Shown here one piece after another: positions 34,074 to 42,564 of a stretch of DNA of 64,000 bases. The notes below the pieces were generated by a model. That model was not told the origin of the DNA and made no database searches. It worked only from the letters and a program-made list of their open reading frames with translations. The stretch's first letter is position 1; each line of letters begins with the position of its first letter. The position numbers were made by a program, and so were the translations under genes. The DNA comes from Bradyrhizobium sp. ISRA464 (GTDB taxonomy: Bacteria; Pseudomonadota; Alphaproteobacteria; Rhizobiales; Xanthobacteraceae), in the NCBI RefSeq assembly GCF_029910095.1, contig NZ_CP094526.1, forward strand, positions 1,860,001-1,924,000, given 5' to 3'.

Positions 34074-35717
34074 ATGGAAACGTTCGATTATGTGATTATC
34101 GGCGCAGGCTCCGCCGGGAGCGTGCTGACCAACCGGTTGAGTGAAGATCCGGGCGTCAGGGTCTGTGTGCTCGAGGCGGGCCCGAGCGACTGGCACCCCT
34201 ACATCCATCTGCCGGCCGGCTTCATCAAGACCTTCCATATGAAGAGCGTGAACTGGGCCTATCAGCAGGAGGTGGGGCCCTACACCGGCGGACGCAGCAT
34301 CTATGCGCCGCGCGGCAAGACGCTCGGCGGCTCGTCCTCGATCAACGGCCACATCTACAATCGCGGCCAACGCCAGGACTTCGACACCTGGGCGCAGCTC
34401 GGCAATCGCGGCTGGGGCTATCCCGACGTGCTGCCCTATTTCCGGCGCATGGAGCGGCGCATCGGTGAGGGCGACGACACCTATCGCGGCCGCGACGGCA
34501 ACCTCACCGTCACCACGATGGACTGGCAGGACCCGCTCTGCGAGGCCTTCATGGATGGTGCGGTCAGCCTCGGCATTCCGCGCAATCCCGACTACAACGG
34601 CAAGATCCAGGAGGGCGTCTCCTACTGCCAGCGCACCATCCTGAACGGCCGGCGCGTCAGTGCCGCGACTGCCTTCCTGCATCCGGCGCGGCGGCGGCCG
34701 AATGTCGACGTGCGCACGCATGCGCATGTCACCGGCATCATCTTCGAGGGCAAGCGCGCGGTCGGCGTGCGCTACAACAGGGGCGGCAAGTATGGCGACC
34801 CGCTCGAGATCCGCGCCACCAAGGAAGTCATTCTCTCCGGCGGCGCCTACAACTCGCCGCAGCTCCTGCAGCTCTCCGGCGTCGGCTCGCCAGATCTGTT
34901 GAAGTCGCACGGCATCGAGGTGCGCCACGCGCTGCCGGGTGTCGGCGAGGGCCTGCAGGATCACTACGCGCCGCGCTCGGTGGCGCGGGTCAAGAACATC
35001 AGGACCATCAACGAGCTTCGTCGCGGCATGAGCCTGTGGGTCGAGGCGCTGAAATGGGCGACGACGCGGCGCGGCCTGCTGTCGCTGTCGCCGACCATGG
35101 TCTACTGCTTCTGGCATTCCGGCGAGACCACGGAGAGCTCGGACCTGCAGCTCACCTTCACGCCGGCGAGCTACAAGGAGGGCGTGCAGGGCCAGCTCGA
35201 GGACGAGCCCGGCATGACGGTGGCGTCCTGGCAGCAGCGGCCGGAGAGCCGCGGCTATGTCCGGATCCGCTCCGCCGATCCGTTCCAGGCGCCGATCATC
35301 CAGACCAACTACCTCGCCGAGGAGATCGACCGCCGCGTCGTCGTCGCCGGCATGAAGCTGGCGCGCCGGCTGCTCGCCTCCGAGCCGCTCAAGCCGTATT
35401 TCGCCTATGAGGACTTTCCAGGTCCCAAGGTGCAGAGCGACGATGAGTTCCTCGCCGCCGCGACCCAGCGCGGCACCACCACTTTCCATCCCGGCTGCAC
35501 CTGCCGGATGGGCCCGGCGGACGCGCCATGGGCCGTGGTCGACGACCAGCTTCGTGTCCACGGCATGGAGGGCTTGCGCGTGATCGACGCCTCGATCATG
35601 CCGCGGATGATCTCGGCCAATCTCAACGCCTCCACGCTGATGATCGCCGACAAGGCCTCCGACATGATCCGCGGGAAGGCACCTGAGCTCGCCGCGAAGC
35701 TGCCGGAATATGCGTGA
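34074..35717 (+). CDS. GMC-family oxidoreductase (choline dehydrogenase-like)
   Basis: A 547-residue FAD enzyme. The Rossmann motif GAGSAG is at residues 10-15, the first GMC signature GKTLGGSSSINGHIYNRG at 81-98, the second near SGGAYNSPQLLQLSGVG (about 260-276), and the catalytic His is in TTTFHPGCTCRMG near residue 475, with the Asn partner in ISANLNAST. It should oxidise a primary or secondary alcohol; its substrate is unknown. It lies immediately downstream of the GNAT gene. Confidence 0.92.
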   Translation: METFDYVIIGAGSAGSVLTNRLSEDPGVRVCVLEAGPSDWHPYIHLPAGFIKTFHMKSVNWAYQQEVGPYTGGRSIYAPRGKTLGGSSSINGHIYNRGQRQDFDTWAQLGNRGWGYPDVLPYFRRMERRIGEGDDTYRGRDGNLTVTTMDWQDPLCEAFMDGAVSLGIPRNPDYNGKIQEGVSYCQRTILNGRRVSAATAFLHPARRRPNVDVRTHAHVTGIIFEGKRAVGVRYNRGGKYGDPLEIRATKEVILSGGAYNSPQLLQLSGVGSPDLLKSHGIEVRHALPGVGEGLQDHYAPRSVARVKNIRTINELRRGMSLWVEALKWATTRRGLLSLSPTMVYCFWHSGETTESSDLQLTFTPASYKEGVQGQLEDEPGMTVASWQQRPESRGYVRIRSADPFQAPIIQTNYLAEEIDRRVVVAGMKLARRLLASEPLKPYFAYEDFPGPKVQSDDEFLAAATQRGTTTFHPGCTCRMGPADAPWAVVDDQLRVHGMEGLRVIDASIMPRMISANLNASTLMIADKASDMIRGKAPELAAKLPEYA

Positions 35718-35772
35718 GGAAAGAGAGGCGGTGCGCGATGATGCTCGTCGATCAGCGCGCTTGATCTATCAC

Positions 35773-35900
35773 CGTCATGCTGAGGAGGCCGCGCAGCGGC
35801 CGTCTCGAAGCACGACGGCCCGACTGGGGCCGTGCATCCTCAAGGCTCGCTTCGCGAGCACCTCCAGCGACAACGGCAAAGCCGTTGCGCGGGGATGACG
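35773..35900. repeat. Palindromic repeat, family C
   Basis: cgtcatgctgaggaggccgc with the closing cgcggggatgacg; inner arms gtctcgaagc and aaggctcgcttcg. It lies between the convergent GMC and BVMO-like genes. Confidence 0.85.
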
Positions 35901-35935
35901 GGACAGCGCCAGGATGACGGAACCAGAGAAGGAGC

Positions 35936-37438
35936 TCAGCCGTAGACGAACGCCTTGTCCTTGAGGTCGATCGCCGGGAATTCGTCCTTCTCGGCCCAGT
36001 AGTCCTGGTTGTGCTGCCATTCCGGCTTGTCGCCGCGCTTCGGCAGCAGATGCATGCCGCGCATCATGTAGCCGGGGTTGAAGTTCTCCGGATCGATCCA
36101 CGGCAGCAGCGGCATGTTGTGATCCTCGGGGCGCAGCGCCGGCGTCACCTTGTTCGCGCCGGTCTCCTTCATGTGCTTGAGCATGCGGCAGACGAAGTCG
36201 GCGACGAGGTCGACGCGCAGCGTCCAGCTGGCACGGAAATAGCCGAACACCCAGACCAGGTTCGGCACGCCGGTGAACATCATGCCGCGATAGGTCACCG
36301 TGTCGGCGAAATCGAGCGGCTTGCCGTCGATCTCGAAATCGATCTCGCCGTTGGCGGAGAGGTGGAAGCCGGTCGCGGTGATGATGATGTCGGCCTCGAG
36401 CTCCTTGCCGGACTTGAGCAGGATGCCCTTCTCGGTGAAGCGGTCGATCTCGTCGGTGACGACGGACGCCCTGCCGCCCTTGATGGCCTGGAACAGGTCG
36501 CCGTCCGGAATGAAGGCGATGCGCTGCCGCCACGGCCGGTAGCGCGGCGTGAAGTGGGTGGCGATGTCGTAGTCCTTGCCGAGATAGGCTTCCACCGCCG
36601 ACAGCAAATCCTTCTTGGCGGCCTCCGGCTCGGCGAAGGTCTTGCGGGTGAAGGCGTCCTGGTCGAACAGGATCTTGCGGCGGGTGATCTCGTGGATCCA
36701 GTGCTCGTCGACCTGCAGCTTGCGCAGCTCCTCGGCGATCTCGATCGCGTTGCGGCCGGTGCGGAAATAGGTCGGCGAGCGCTGCAGCATGGTGACGTGG
36801 CCGGCGTCCTTGGCCATCGCCGGGATCAGCGTCGCGGCGGTGGCGCCGGAGCCGATCACGACCACGCGCTTGCCCTTGTAGTCGAGGTCCTCCGGCCACT
36901 TCTGCGGATGCACGATCGGGCCCTTGAACTTCGCCATGTCGGTCCATTCGGGCGTGTAGCCCTCGGCGTGGCGGTAATAGCCCTGGCACATCCAGAAGAA
37001 ATTGGTGGTGAAGCGCAGCTTCTCGCCGGTGTCGATGCGCGTCGCATCGATGGTCCAGAGATTGGTCTCGTTCGACCATTTCGCCGCGGTGATGGTGTGG
37101 CGATAGCGGATGTGCGGCGCGAGGTGGTTCTCCTCGATCACCTCGCCCATGTATTTGAGGATCTCGGCCGCGGTCGCGATCGGCGCGCTGGTCCACGGCT
37201 TGAAGCGATAGCCGAAGGTGTGCAGGTCGCTGTCCGAGCGGATACCGGGGTAGCGATGGGTGGACCAGGTGCCGCCGAACGTCTTCTGCGTCTCCAGCAC
37301 CACGAAGCTGGTGCCCGGGCATTGTGTCGTCAAATGATAGGCGGCGCCGACGCCGGAGATGCCGGCGCCCGCGATCAGGACGTCGAAATGTTCGGTTGTG
37401 ACGGGCTCGGCGGCGCGGATTTGGGTCTGGACGTTCAT
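35936..37438 (-). CDS. Flavin-containing monooxygenase / Baeyer-Villiger-type (EthA-like)
   Basis: A 500-residue class B flavoprotein monooxygenase. FAD-binding GAGISG is at residues 24-29, the NADPH-binding GSGATA at 196-201, and between them FKGPIVHPQKWP (171-182) matches the Baeyer-Villiger fingerprint FxGxxxHxxxW[P/D]. The RYPGIRSDSDLHTFGYRF segment is typical of EthA-like enzymes. It should insert oxygen next to ketones or oxidise sulfur or nitrogen compounds. MoxR follows 79 bp upstream on the same strand. Confidence 0.92.
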   Translation of the reverse strand: MNVQTQIRAAEPVTTEHFDVLIAGAGISGVGAAYHLTTQCPGTSFVVLETQKTFGGTWSTHRYPGIRSDSDLHTFGYRFKPWTSAPIATAAEILKYMGEVIEENHLAPHIRYRHTITAAKWSNETNLWTIDATRIDTGEKLRFTTNFFWMCQGYYRHAEGYTPEWTDMAKFKGPIVHPQKWPEDLDYKGKRVVVIGSGATAATLIPAMAKDAGHVTMLQRSPTYFRTGRNAIEIAEELRKLQVDEHWIHEITRRKILFDQDAFTRKTFAEPEAAKKDLLSAVEAYLGKDYDIATHFTPRYRPWRQRIAFIPDGDLFQAIKGGRASVVTDEIDRFTEKGILLKSGKELEADIIITATGFHLSANGEIDFEIDGKPLDFADTVTYRGMMFTGVPNLVWVFGYFRASWTLRVDLVADFVCRMLKHMKETGANKVTPALRPEDHNMPLLPWIDPENFNPGYMMRGMHLLPKRGDKPEWQHNQDYWAEKDEFPAIDLKDKAFVYG

Positions 37439-37516
37439 CTTCCCTGGTCTTTTTGTTGGATGAGGCGGTTAAGCAAAACGCCGGAGCCTCGGCCCCGGCG
37501 TTCGCCGATATCGGAA

Positions 37517-38359
37517 CTAGACCTCGCGGCGGCTCAGGAACGCCAGCCGCTCGAACAGATGCACGTCCTGCTCGTTCTTCAGGAGCGCGCCGTGCAGCGG
37601 CGGGATCAGCTTGCGCGGATCGCGCTCACGCAGCATCTCCGGCGTGATGTCCTCGTTCAGGAGCAGCTTGAGCCAGTCGAGCAGCTCGGAGGTCGAGGGC
37701 TTCTTCTTCAGGCCGGGTACCTCGCGGACCTCGAAGAAGATGCGCAGCGCCTCTTCGACCAGCCGCTTCTTGATGCTGGGGAAGTGCACGTCGACGATCT
37801 TGCCCATCGTCTCGGAGTCCGGGAACTTGATGTAGTGGAAGAAGCAGCGGCGCAGGAAGGCGTCCGGCAGCTCCTTCTCGTTGTTCGACGTGATCATCAC
37901 GATCGGGCGCAGCTTCGCCCTGATGGTCTCGCCGGTCTCGTAGACATGGAACTCCATGCGGTCGAGCTCGAGCAGCAGGTCGTTGGGGAATTCGATGTCG
38001 GCCTTGTCGATCTCGTCGATCAGCAGCACCGGGCGCTTCTGGTTGGTGAAGGCCTCCCACAGCTTGCCGCGCTTGATGTAGTTCTTGATATCGGACACGC
38101 GCGCGTCGCCGAGCTGGCTGTCGCGCAGGCGCGAGACGGCATCGTATTCGTAGAGGCCCTGCTGTGCCTTGGTCGTGGACTTGATGTGCCAGGTGAGCAG
38201 CGGCGCGTCGAGCGCCTTGGCGACCTCCTCGGCCAGCACCGTCTTGCCGGTGCCGGGCTCGCCCTTCACCAGGAGCGGGCGCTCGAGCACGATGGCGGCA
38301 TTGACGGCGACCTTGAGGTCATCGGTTGCGACGTAGTCCTTGGTACCCGTGAATTTCAT
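37517..38359 (-). CDS. MoxR-family AAA+ ATPase
   Basis: A 280-residue AAA+ ATPase. Walker A GEPGTGKT is at residues 33-40, Walker B VLLIDEIDKAD at 111-121, sensor 1 ITSNNEKELPDA near 156 and the arginine finger in FLRRCFFHYI. MoxR proteins act with VWA-domain partners as chaperone-like machines for maturing enzyme complexes, and a VWA gene lies across the divergent gap at 38723. The ATG at 38359 (MKFTGTKDYVATDDLK) is the family start. The target complex is not evident; no CoxL or methanol dehydrogenase gene is in the window. Confidence 0.93.
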   Translation of the reverse strand: MKFTGTKDYVATDDLKVAVNAAIVLERPLLVKGEPGTGKTVLAEEVAKALDAPLLTWHIKSTTKAQQGLYEYDAVSRLRDSQLGDARVSDIKNYIKRGKLWEAFTNQKRPVLLIDEIDKADIEFPNDLLLELDRMEFHVYETGETIRAKLRPIVMITSNNEKELPDAFLRRCFFHYIKFPDSETMGKIVDVHFPSIKKRLVEEALRIFFEVREVPGLKKKPSTSELLDWLKLLLNEDITPEMLRERDPRKLIPPLHGALLKNEQDVHLFERLAFLSRREV

Positions 38360-38722
38360 CAATTTGTTTGCCTTGGTTCGTTCGTCGGCGGCGCGGGCCC
38401 CCACACGAAACGACCGCCCTCACAGCGGTCGCATATCCTGCTCAATGTCTTGTCACGCGCAATTGTAGTTGAAAAAGCGGGGCGGTCTAGCGCGGATTCC
38501 GCACCGCAGCGGTGTCGAAAGCGATCCGCATGGAATGTCAGGCATCATCTTTCCGCTGTGCGGAATGACTGCCGGCTCGTGCGCGGCTGTTACACCGTGC
38601 AAACACCTCTGCCGGACCGAGGGTCGCAGCCAGCCATCGGGTGGAAATGAATGGCTGATCTCGGGATGGAGCACGGCCGGGGCCCCTTGACGGCACCGGC
38701 CCAGCGGGCGATCTAGGTAACT
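38360..38722. other. Divergent intergenic region between MoxR and VWA genes
   Basis: 363 bp with no supported gene. A hairpin cgaccgc/gcggtcg lies at 38410-38431. The two promoters of the MoxR and VWA genes should be here. Confidence 0.45.
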
Positions 38723-39898
38723 ATGTTCCTGCAGTTCTTCACATCGCTGCGCGACGCCCAGGTCCCCGTGACGCTACGGGAATATCTGACGTTGATGGAA
38801 GCGCTCGACGCCGATCTCGCCGAACAGTCGGTCGAGAACTTCTATTATTTGTCGCGCGCCGCCCTGGTGAAGGACGAGCGCAATCTCGACAAGTTCGACC
38901 GCGTGTTCGGCTCCGTGTTCAAGGGGCTCGAGAGCCTGCTCGATGCCATGGAGAAGGCCGAGATCCCCGAGGAGTGGCTGAAGAAGCTCGCCGAGAAATA
39001 TCTCACCGAGGAAGAGAAGAAGCAGATCGAGGCCATGGGCTGGGACAAGCTCATGGAGACGCTGAAGAAGCGGCTCGAGGAGCAGAAGGGCCGCCATCAG
39101 GGCGGTAGCAAGTGGATCGGCACCGCCGGCACCTCGCCGTTCGGCGCCCATGGCTACAATCCCGAAGGCGTGCGCATCGGGCAGGAGAAGAACCGCAACA
39201 ACCGCGCCGTGAAGGTGTGGGATAAGCGCGAGTTCAAGGATCTCGACGGCAATGTCGAGCTCGGCATCCGCAACATCAAGGTCGCGCTGCGCCGCTTGCG
39301 GAAGTTCGCGCGGACCGGCGCGCCTGACGAGCTCGATCTCGACACCACGATCAAGGAGACCGCCAACCACGGCTATCTCGACGTGCATATGCGTCCCGAG
39401 CGGCGCAACGCGGTCAAGGTGCTGGTGTTCTTCGATATCGGCGGCTCGATGGATTCGCATATCGAGCAGGTCGAGGAGCTGTTCTCGGCCGCCAAGAGCG
39501 AATTCAAGCACATGGAGTATTTCTACTTCCACAACTGCCTCTATGAAGGCGTCTGGAAGCAGAACAAGCGGCGCTTCACCGACCGCACGCCGACCTGGGA
39601 CGTGCTGCACAAATATCCGCACGACTACAAGGTGGTGTTCGTCGGCGACGCGTCGATGTCGCCTTACGAGATCATGGTCCCCGGCGGTTCGGTCGAGCAT
39701 GTCAACGAGGAGGCCGGCTCGGTCTGGCTCGACCGCATCATCCGCACCTATCCGCATGCGGTGTGGCTCAATCCGGTGGCGCAGAAGCACTGGGATTATT
39801 CGGAATCGACCACCATCATCCGCCGCATCTTCTCCGAACGCATGTATCCGATCACGATCGAGGGTCTGGAGAATGCGATGAGGGAGCTGGTGCGATAA
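38723..39898 (+). CDS. VWA-domain protein, CoxE-like partner of MoxR
   Basis: A 391-residue protein of the CoxE-like VWA family. Residues 1-125 are helical and highly charged (ending KKRLEEQKGRHQGG), then a linker with Gly and Asn-rich sequence, and the VWA domain from about 230. The MIDAS metal site DIGGS is at residues 238-242 (DxGxS), with the later VVFVGDASMSPYE segment contributing the Thr/Asp region in a variant form. It is divergent from the MoxR gene, the usual pairing. It is widely annotated as a VWA-containing CoxE-like protein without a specific function. Confidence 0.88.
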   Translation: MFLQFFTSLRDAQVPVTLREYLTLMEALDADLAEQSVENFYYLSRAALVKDERNLDKFDRVFGSVFKGLESLLDAMEKAEIPEEWLKKLAEKYLTEEEKKQIEAMGWDKLMETLKKRLEEQKGRHQGGSKWIGTAGTSPFGAHGYNPEGVRIGQEKNRNNRAVKVWDKREFKDLDGNVELGIRNIKVALRRLRKFARTGAPDELDLDTTIKETANHGYLDVHMRPERRNAVKVLVFFDIGGSMDSHIEQVEELFSAAKSEFKHMEYFYFHNCLYEGVWKQNKRRFTDRTPTWDVLHKYPHDYKVVFVGDASMSPYEIMVPGGSVEHVNEEAGSVWLDRIIRTYPHAVWLNPVAQKHWDYSESTTIIRRIFSERMYPITIEGLENAMRELVR

Positions 39899-39953
39899 GC
39901 GCACAAGGCGTCGCGCTCTCAAGGGCGCGCCAACAACATTGAGGGAGAGCCCC

Positions 39954-40367
39954 ATGCCCCAGACCATTCACCGCGGCATCAAGGCGATGATCGACGAGGC
40001 CAATGCCGAGATCCAGACCATCAGCGCGGCCGATGCGATCACGCTGATCGGCAAGGACGACGTCGTCATCGTCGACATCCGCGATCCCCGCGAGATCGAG
40101 CGCGACGGCAGGATCCCCGGCGCGTTCTCCTGCACTCGCGGCATGCTGGAATTCTGGATCGATCCGAAGAGCCCCTACGCCAAGCCGATCTTCCAGGAAG
40201 ACAAGAAGTTCATCTTCCACTGCGCCGGCGGCCTGCGCTCCGCGCTCGCCGCGAAGACCGCAAAGGACATGGGCCTGAAACCGGTCGCCCATATGGGCGG
40301 CGGTTTCGCGGCCTGGCGCGACGCCGGCGGGCCGATCGAGGCGTGGGAGCCGAAGAAGAAGGGTTAG
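39954..40367 (+). CDS. Single-domain rhodanese-like sulfurtransferase
   Basis: 137 residues with one rhodanese domain: VVIVDIRDPREIERDGRIPGA near residues 40-60 and the active-site loop HCAGGLRS near 91, with the sulfur-carrying Cys, followed by GGGFAAWRDAGGP, the typical C-terminal signature. It probably transfers sulfane sulfur to cyanide or thiols. GAGGGAGAGCCCC precedes the ATG at 39954. A larger two-domain sulfurtransferase follows after a palindromic repeat. Confidence 0.92.
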   Translation: MPQTIHRGIKAMIDEANAEIQTISAADAITLIGKDDVVIVDIRDPREIERDGRIPGAFSCTRGMLEFWIDPKSPYAKPIFQEDKKFIFHCAGGLRSALAAKTAKDMGLKPVAHMGGGFAAWRDAGGPIEAWEPKKKG

Positions 40368-40370
40368 TAG

Positions 40371-40443
40371 GTGTCACACGCGGGCCTGGCCCGCGCGTCC
40401 ATCATTTCAAAAGATGGATTGCCGAACCAAGTCCGGCAATGAC
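40371..40443. repeat. Palindromic repeat related to family B
   Basis: gtcacacgcgggcctggccc with the closing gtccggcaatgac and the inner pair ccatc/gatgg; only 4 bp after the rhodanese stop. Confidence 0.65.
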
Positions 40444-40462
40444 GATTGGAGAAATGCGCATC

Positions 40463-41320
40463 ATGACCGTTGCCGACGATCCGCTTGTCTCAACAGAATG
40501 GCTGGCCGCGCATCTCGGCGACGCCAAAGTGAAGGTGCTCGACGCGACCTTCAAGCTGCCGGGCGTGCTGCCGCTGCCGAAGGACGATTACCTGGCCGCG
40601 CATCTTCCCGGCGCGGTGTTCTTCGACGTCGACGCTGTGTCGGATCATTCCAATCCGCTGCCGCACATGTTTCCGACCGCCGAGCAGTTCGGCCGCGACG
40701 TCGGCGTGCTCGGCGTCAGCAACGCCGACACCGTCGTGATCTATGATGCCGGCGGCTGGGTGGCCGCACCGCGCGCCTGGTGGATGTTCCTCTCCTACGG
40801 CCATCGCGATGTGCGCATCCTCAACGGGGGCTTGAAGAAGTGGCGCGCCGAGGGTCGCCCCGTCGAGAGCGGCGAGGTGACGCCGCAGCCTGCGACCTTC
40901 AAGGCGAGCTACGATCCGAAGCGCGTGCGCAGCATCGAGCAGATGATCGCCAATGTCGAAAACAGCAAGGAGCAGGTGATAGACGCGCGCGCCGCCGATC
41001 GCTTCGAGGGCCGCGCGCCGGAGCCGCGGCCGGGCATCCGCGCAGGCCACGTCCCGGGTGCCCGTAACGTCCCTTACAACGTCCTGTTCGATGCCGCGAC
41101 CGGCGCCATGAAGCCGCTCGACGATCTGCGCGCAGCCTTCACGGGGGCTGGCGTGAAGCTCGATGCGCCGATCGTGACGAGCTGCGGCTCGGGCGTCTCG
41201 GCTGCCGTGCTGACACTCGCACTCTACCGGCTCGGCATCACCGACACTGCGCTGTATGACGGCTCGTGGTCGGAATGGGGGCAGGCCGGCGGCCCGCCGA
41301 TCGCGACCGGGCCGGCCTGA
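40463..41320 (+). CDS. sseA: 3-mercaptopyruvate/thiosulfate sulfurtransferase
   Basis: A 285-residue two-domain rhodanese. The inactive N-terminal domain includes KVLDATFKLPGV and ADTVVIYDAGG; the C-terminal domain has VIDARAADRFEGRAPEPRPG and the catalytic loop SCGSGVSA near residue 237, matching the CG[S/T]GV pattern of mercaptopyruvate sulfurtransferases. GGAGA lies 10 bp upstream of the ATG at 40463. It ends 8 bp before the convergent Pro/Ala-rich gene. Confidence 0.92.
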   Translation: MTVADDPLVSTEWLAAHLGDAKVKVLDATFKLPGVLPLPKDDYLAAHLPGAVFFDVDAVSDHSNPLPHMFPTAEQFGRDVGVLGVSNADTVVIYDAGGWVAAPRAWWMFLSYGHRDVRILNGGLKKWRAEGRPVESGEVTPQPATFKASYDPKRVRSIEQMIANVENSKEQVIDARAADRFEGRAPEPRPGIRAGHVPGARNVPYNVLFDAATGAMKPLDDLRAAFTGAGVKLDAPIVTSCGSGVSAAVLTLALYRLGITDTALYDGSWSEWGQAGGPPIATGPA

Positions 41321-41328
41321 CGACGGCG

Positions 41329-42240
41329 CTATCGCCGGGGCACCGACACTGGCTGGCCGAACGGATCCAGCACCTGCTGAACCACCGCCTGCCGGGCTGG
41401 TCGCGATCGGGCCATCCGGCGGCGTTCCTTCCGATGCGCCGGCTTGCGGCTCGCGCTGTGGTCCGGCTTCTTCTTCGTCTCGGCGGTCGCTTGCTTCGTC
41501 CCGGCAGATTTCCGGGCCGGAGGCTGTTCGACGACGACTTCCGGTCCGCCCAACGTTGCGATCTTGCTCTCGGCCGCGATCGCTTCGGGCGATGGCGGTG
41601 GCGCCGGTTCCGGCGCAACCATGGCTGGCGCTGATGGGGCGGGCGCGGGGTCGCTGGCTGCGGCAGACGGATCGGCCACTGCCGCGACCTTCGGCTCGGC
41701 GGGAGCGGGCGCAGCTTCGGTGGCGGCCGCCGGAGCCGGCTGCGCCACCGGCGCGGCCTCTGTGGCTTGCGGCGCGGCCTCAGCCGGTGGCGGGATGTCC
41801 GTGACCGGGGCCTGCGGAGCGGCCTCGGCGGCCTGCACCGGCGCGGCGCCTTCCACGGCCTGCGCCTCAGGCGTCGGTGCTGCCGGGGGAGGCGGATCAT
41901 CAGTCTTCACGGCGGCGACCTTCTCCGGTTCGGTGGCAGGCGGTGGCTCTGCCGGGGCGGTTGGTTCGGACGCGGCGGGGATCGATGGCGATGGGCTATC
42001 CACTGTCACCTTGTCGATGAGCGGCGTGCCCGCGGGCGGCGGGTCGACGCGCATCATCGCAAGCACCGGCGGGGTCTCCGGCGGGTGGGCGAATTGCGGC
42101 TCGGGCGGAGCCTGGCGGGCGGGAATGCTGGCGAATTCCTCATGCGCGGCGCGGAACAGCGCAGCGGCACCTAACCCGAACACCAAGAGCGACGTCGCCA
42201 GCACGATCGCGGCGAACAAGAAACGGAGGCCGGGAAGCAT
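41329..42240 (-). CDS. Single-pass membrane protein with long Pro/Ala-rich region
   Basis: 303 residues; function not recognised. A membrane helix (RFLFAAIVLATSLLVFGLGA, about residues 6-25) is followed by a periplasmic Pro/Ala/Glu-rich low-complexity stretch of about 220 residues with repeated PAPAP and EAAPQA-type motifs, and a basic C-terminus (KPAHRKERRRMARSRPARQ). The shape resembles spacer or anchoring proteins. The ATG at 42240 gives the hydrophobic N-terminus; upstream codons are not conserved-looking. It is divergent from the L,D-transpeptidase gene. Confidence 0.8.
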   Translation of the reverse strand: MLPGLRFLFAAIVLATSLLVFGLGAAALFRAAHEEFASIPARQAPPEPQFAHPPETPPVLAMMRVDPPPAGTPLIDKVTVDSPSPSIPAASEPTAPAEPPPATEPEKVAAVKTDDPPPPAAPTPEAQAVEGAAPVQAAEAAPQAPVTDIPPPAEAAPQATEAAPVAQPAPAAATEAAPAPAEPKVAAVADPSAAASDPAPAPSAPAMVAPEPAPPPSPEAIAAESKIATLGGPEVVVEQPPARKSAGTKQATAETKKKPDHSASRKPAHRKERRRMARSRPARQAVVQQVLDPFGQPVSVPRR

Positions 42241-42564
42241 GGGCGCGGGTTCCCCCTTCTGCGGGAGGTCTTGATAAACAGGGAACGCGGTGACCACTCG
42301 AGGAAGCCCGCATCGCGAGCGCGAATCAGGCCGATTCGAGGATATCGCAACGCTTGAAGACTGTTTGTTACAAAATGCGGGTGATTGATGACTTTGGGCA
42401 CGCAGACAGACTTTCCCAAGTCATGAGACACTGTGGCCGTAGTCACACGGGATCACAAAATGCCCGAATTGGGCTGGGTTTCGCGGATTTGTCTTGAATG
42501 CGCCGCTATCTTCGGTCATTGGGCCGTTAACGGTCCGGTGTGGCTTGGGGACTATACAAGAGCA
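42241..42564. other. Divergent intergenic region before the L,D-transpeptidase gene
   Basis: 324 bp with no gene. It includes an AT-richer segment around 42355-42400 (tgtttgttacaaaatgcggg) that could contain promoter elements for either neighbour, but no specific site is identifiable. Confidence 0.4.
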
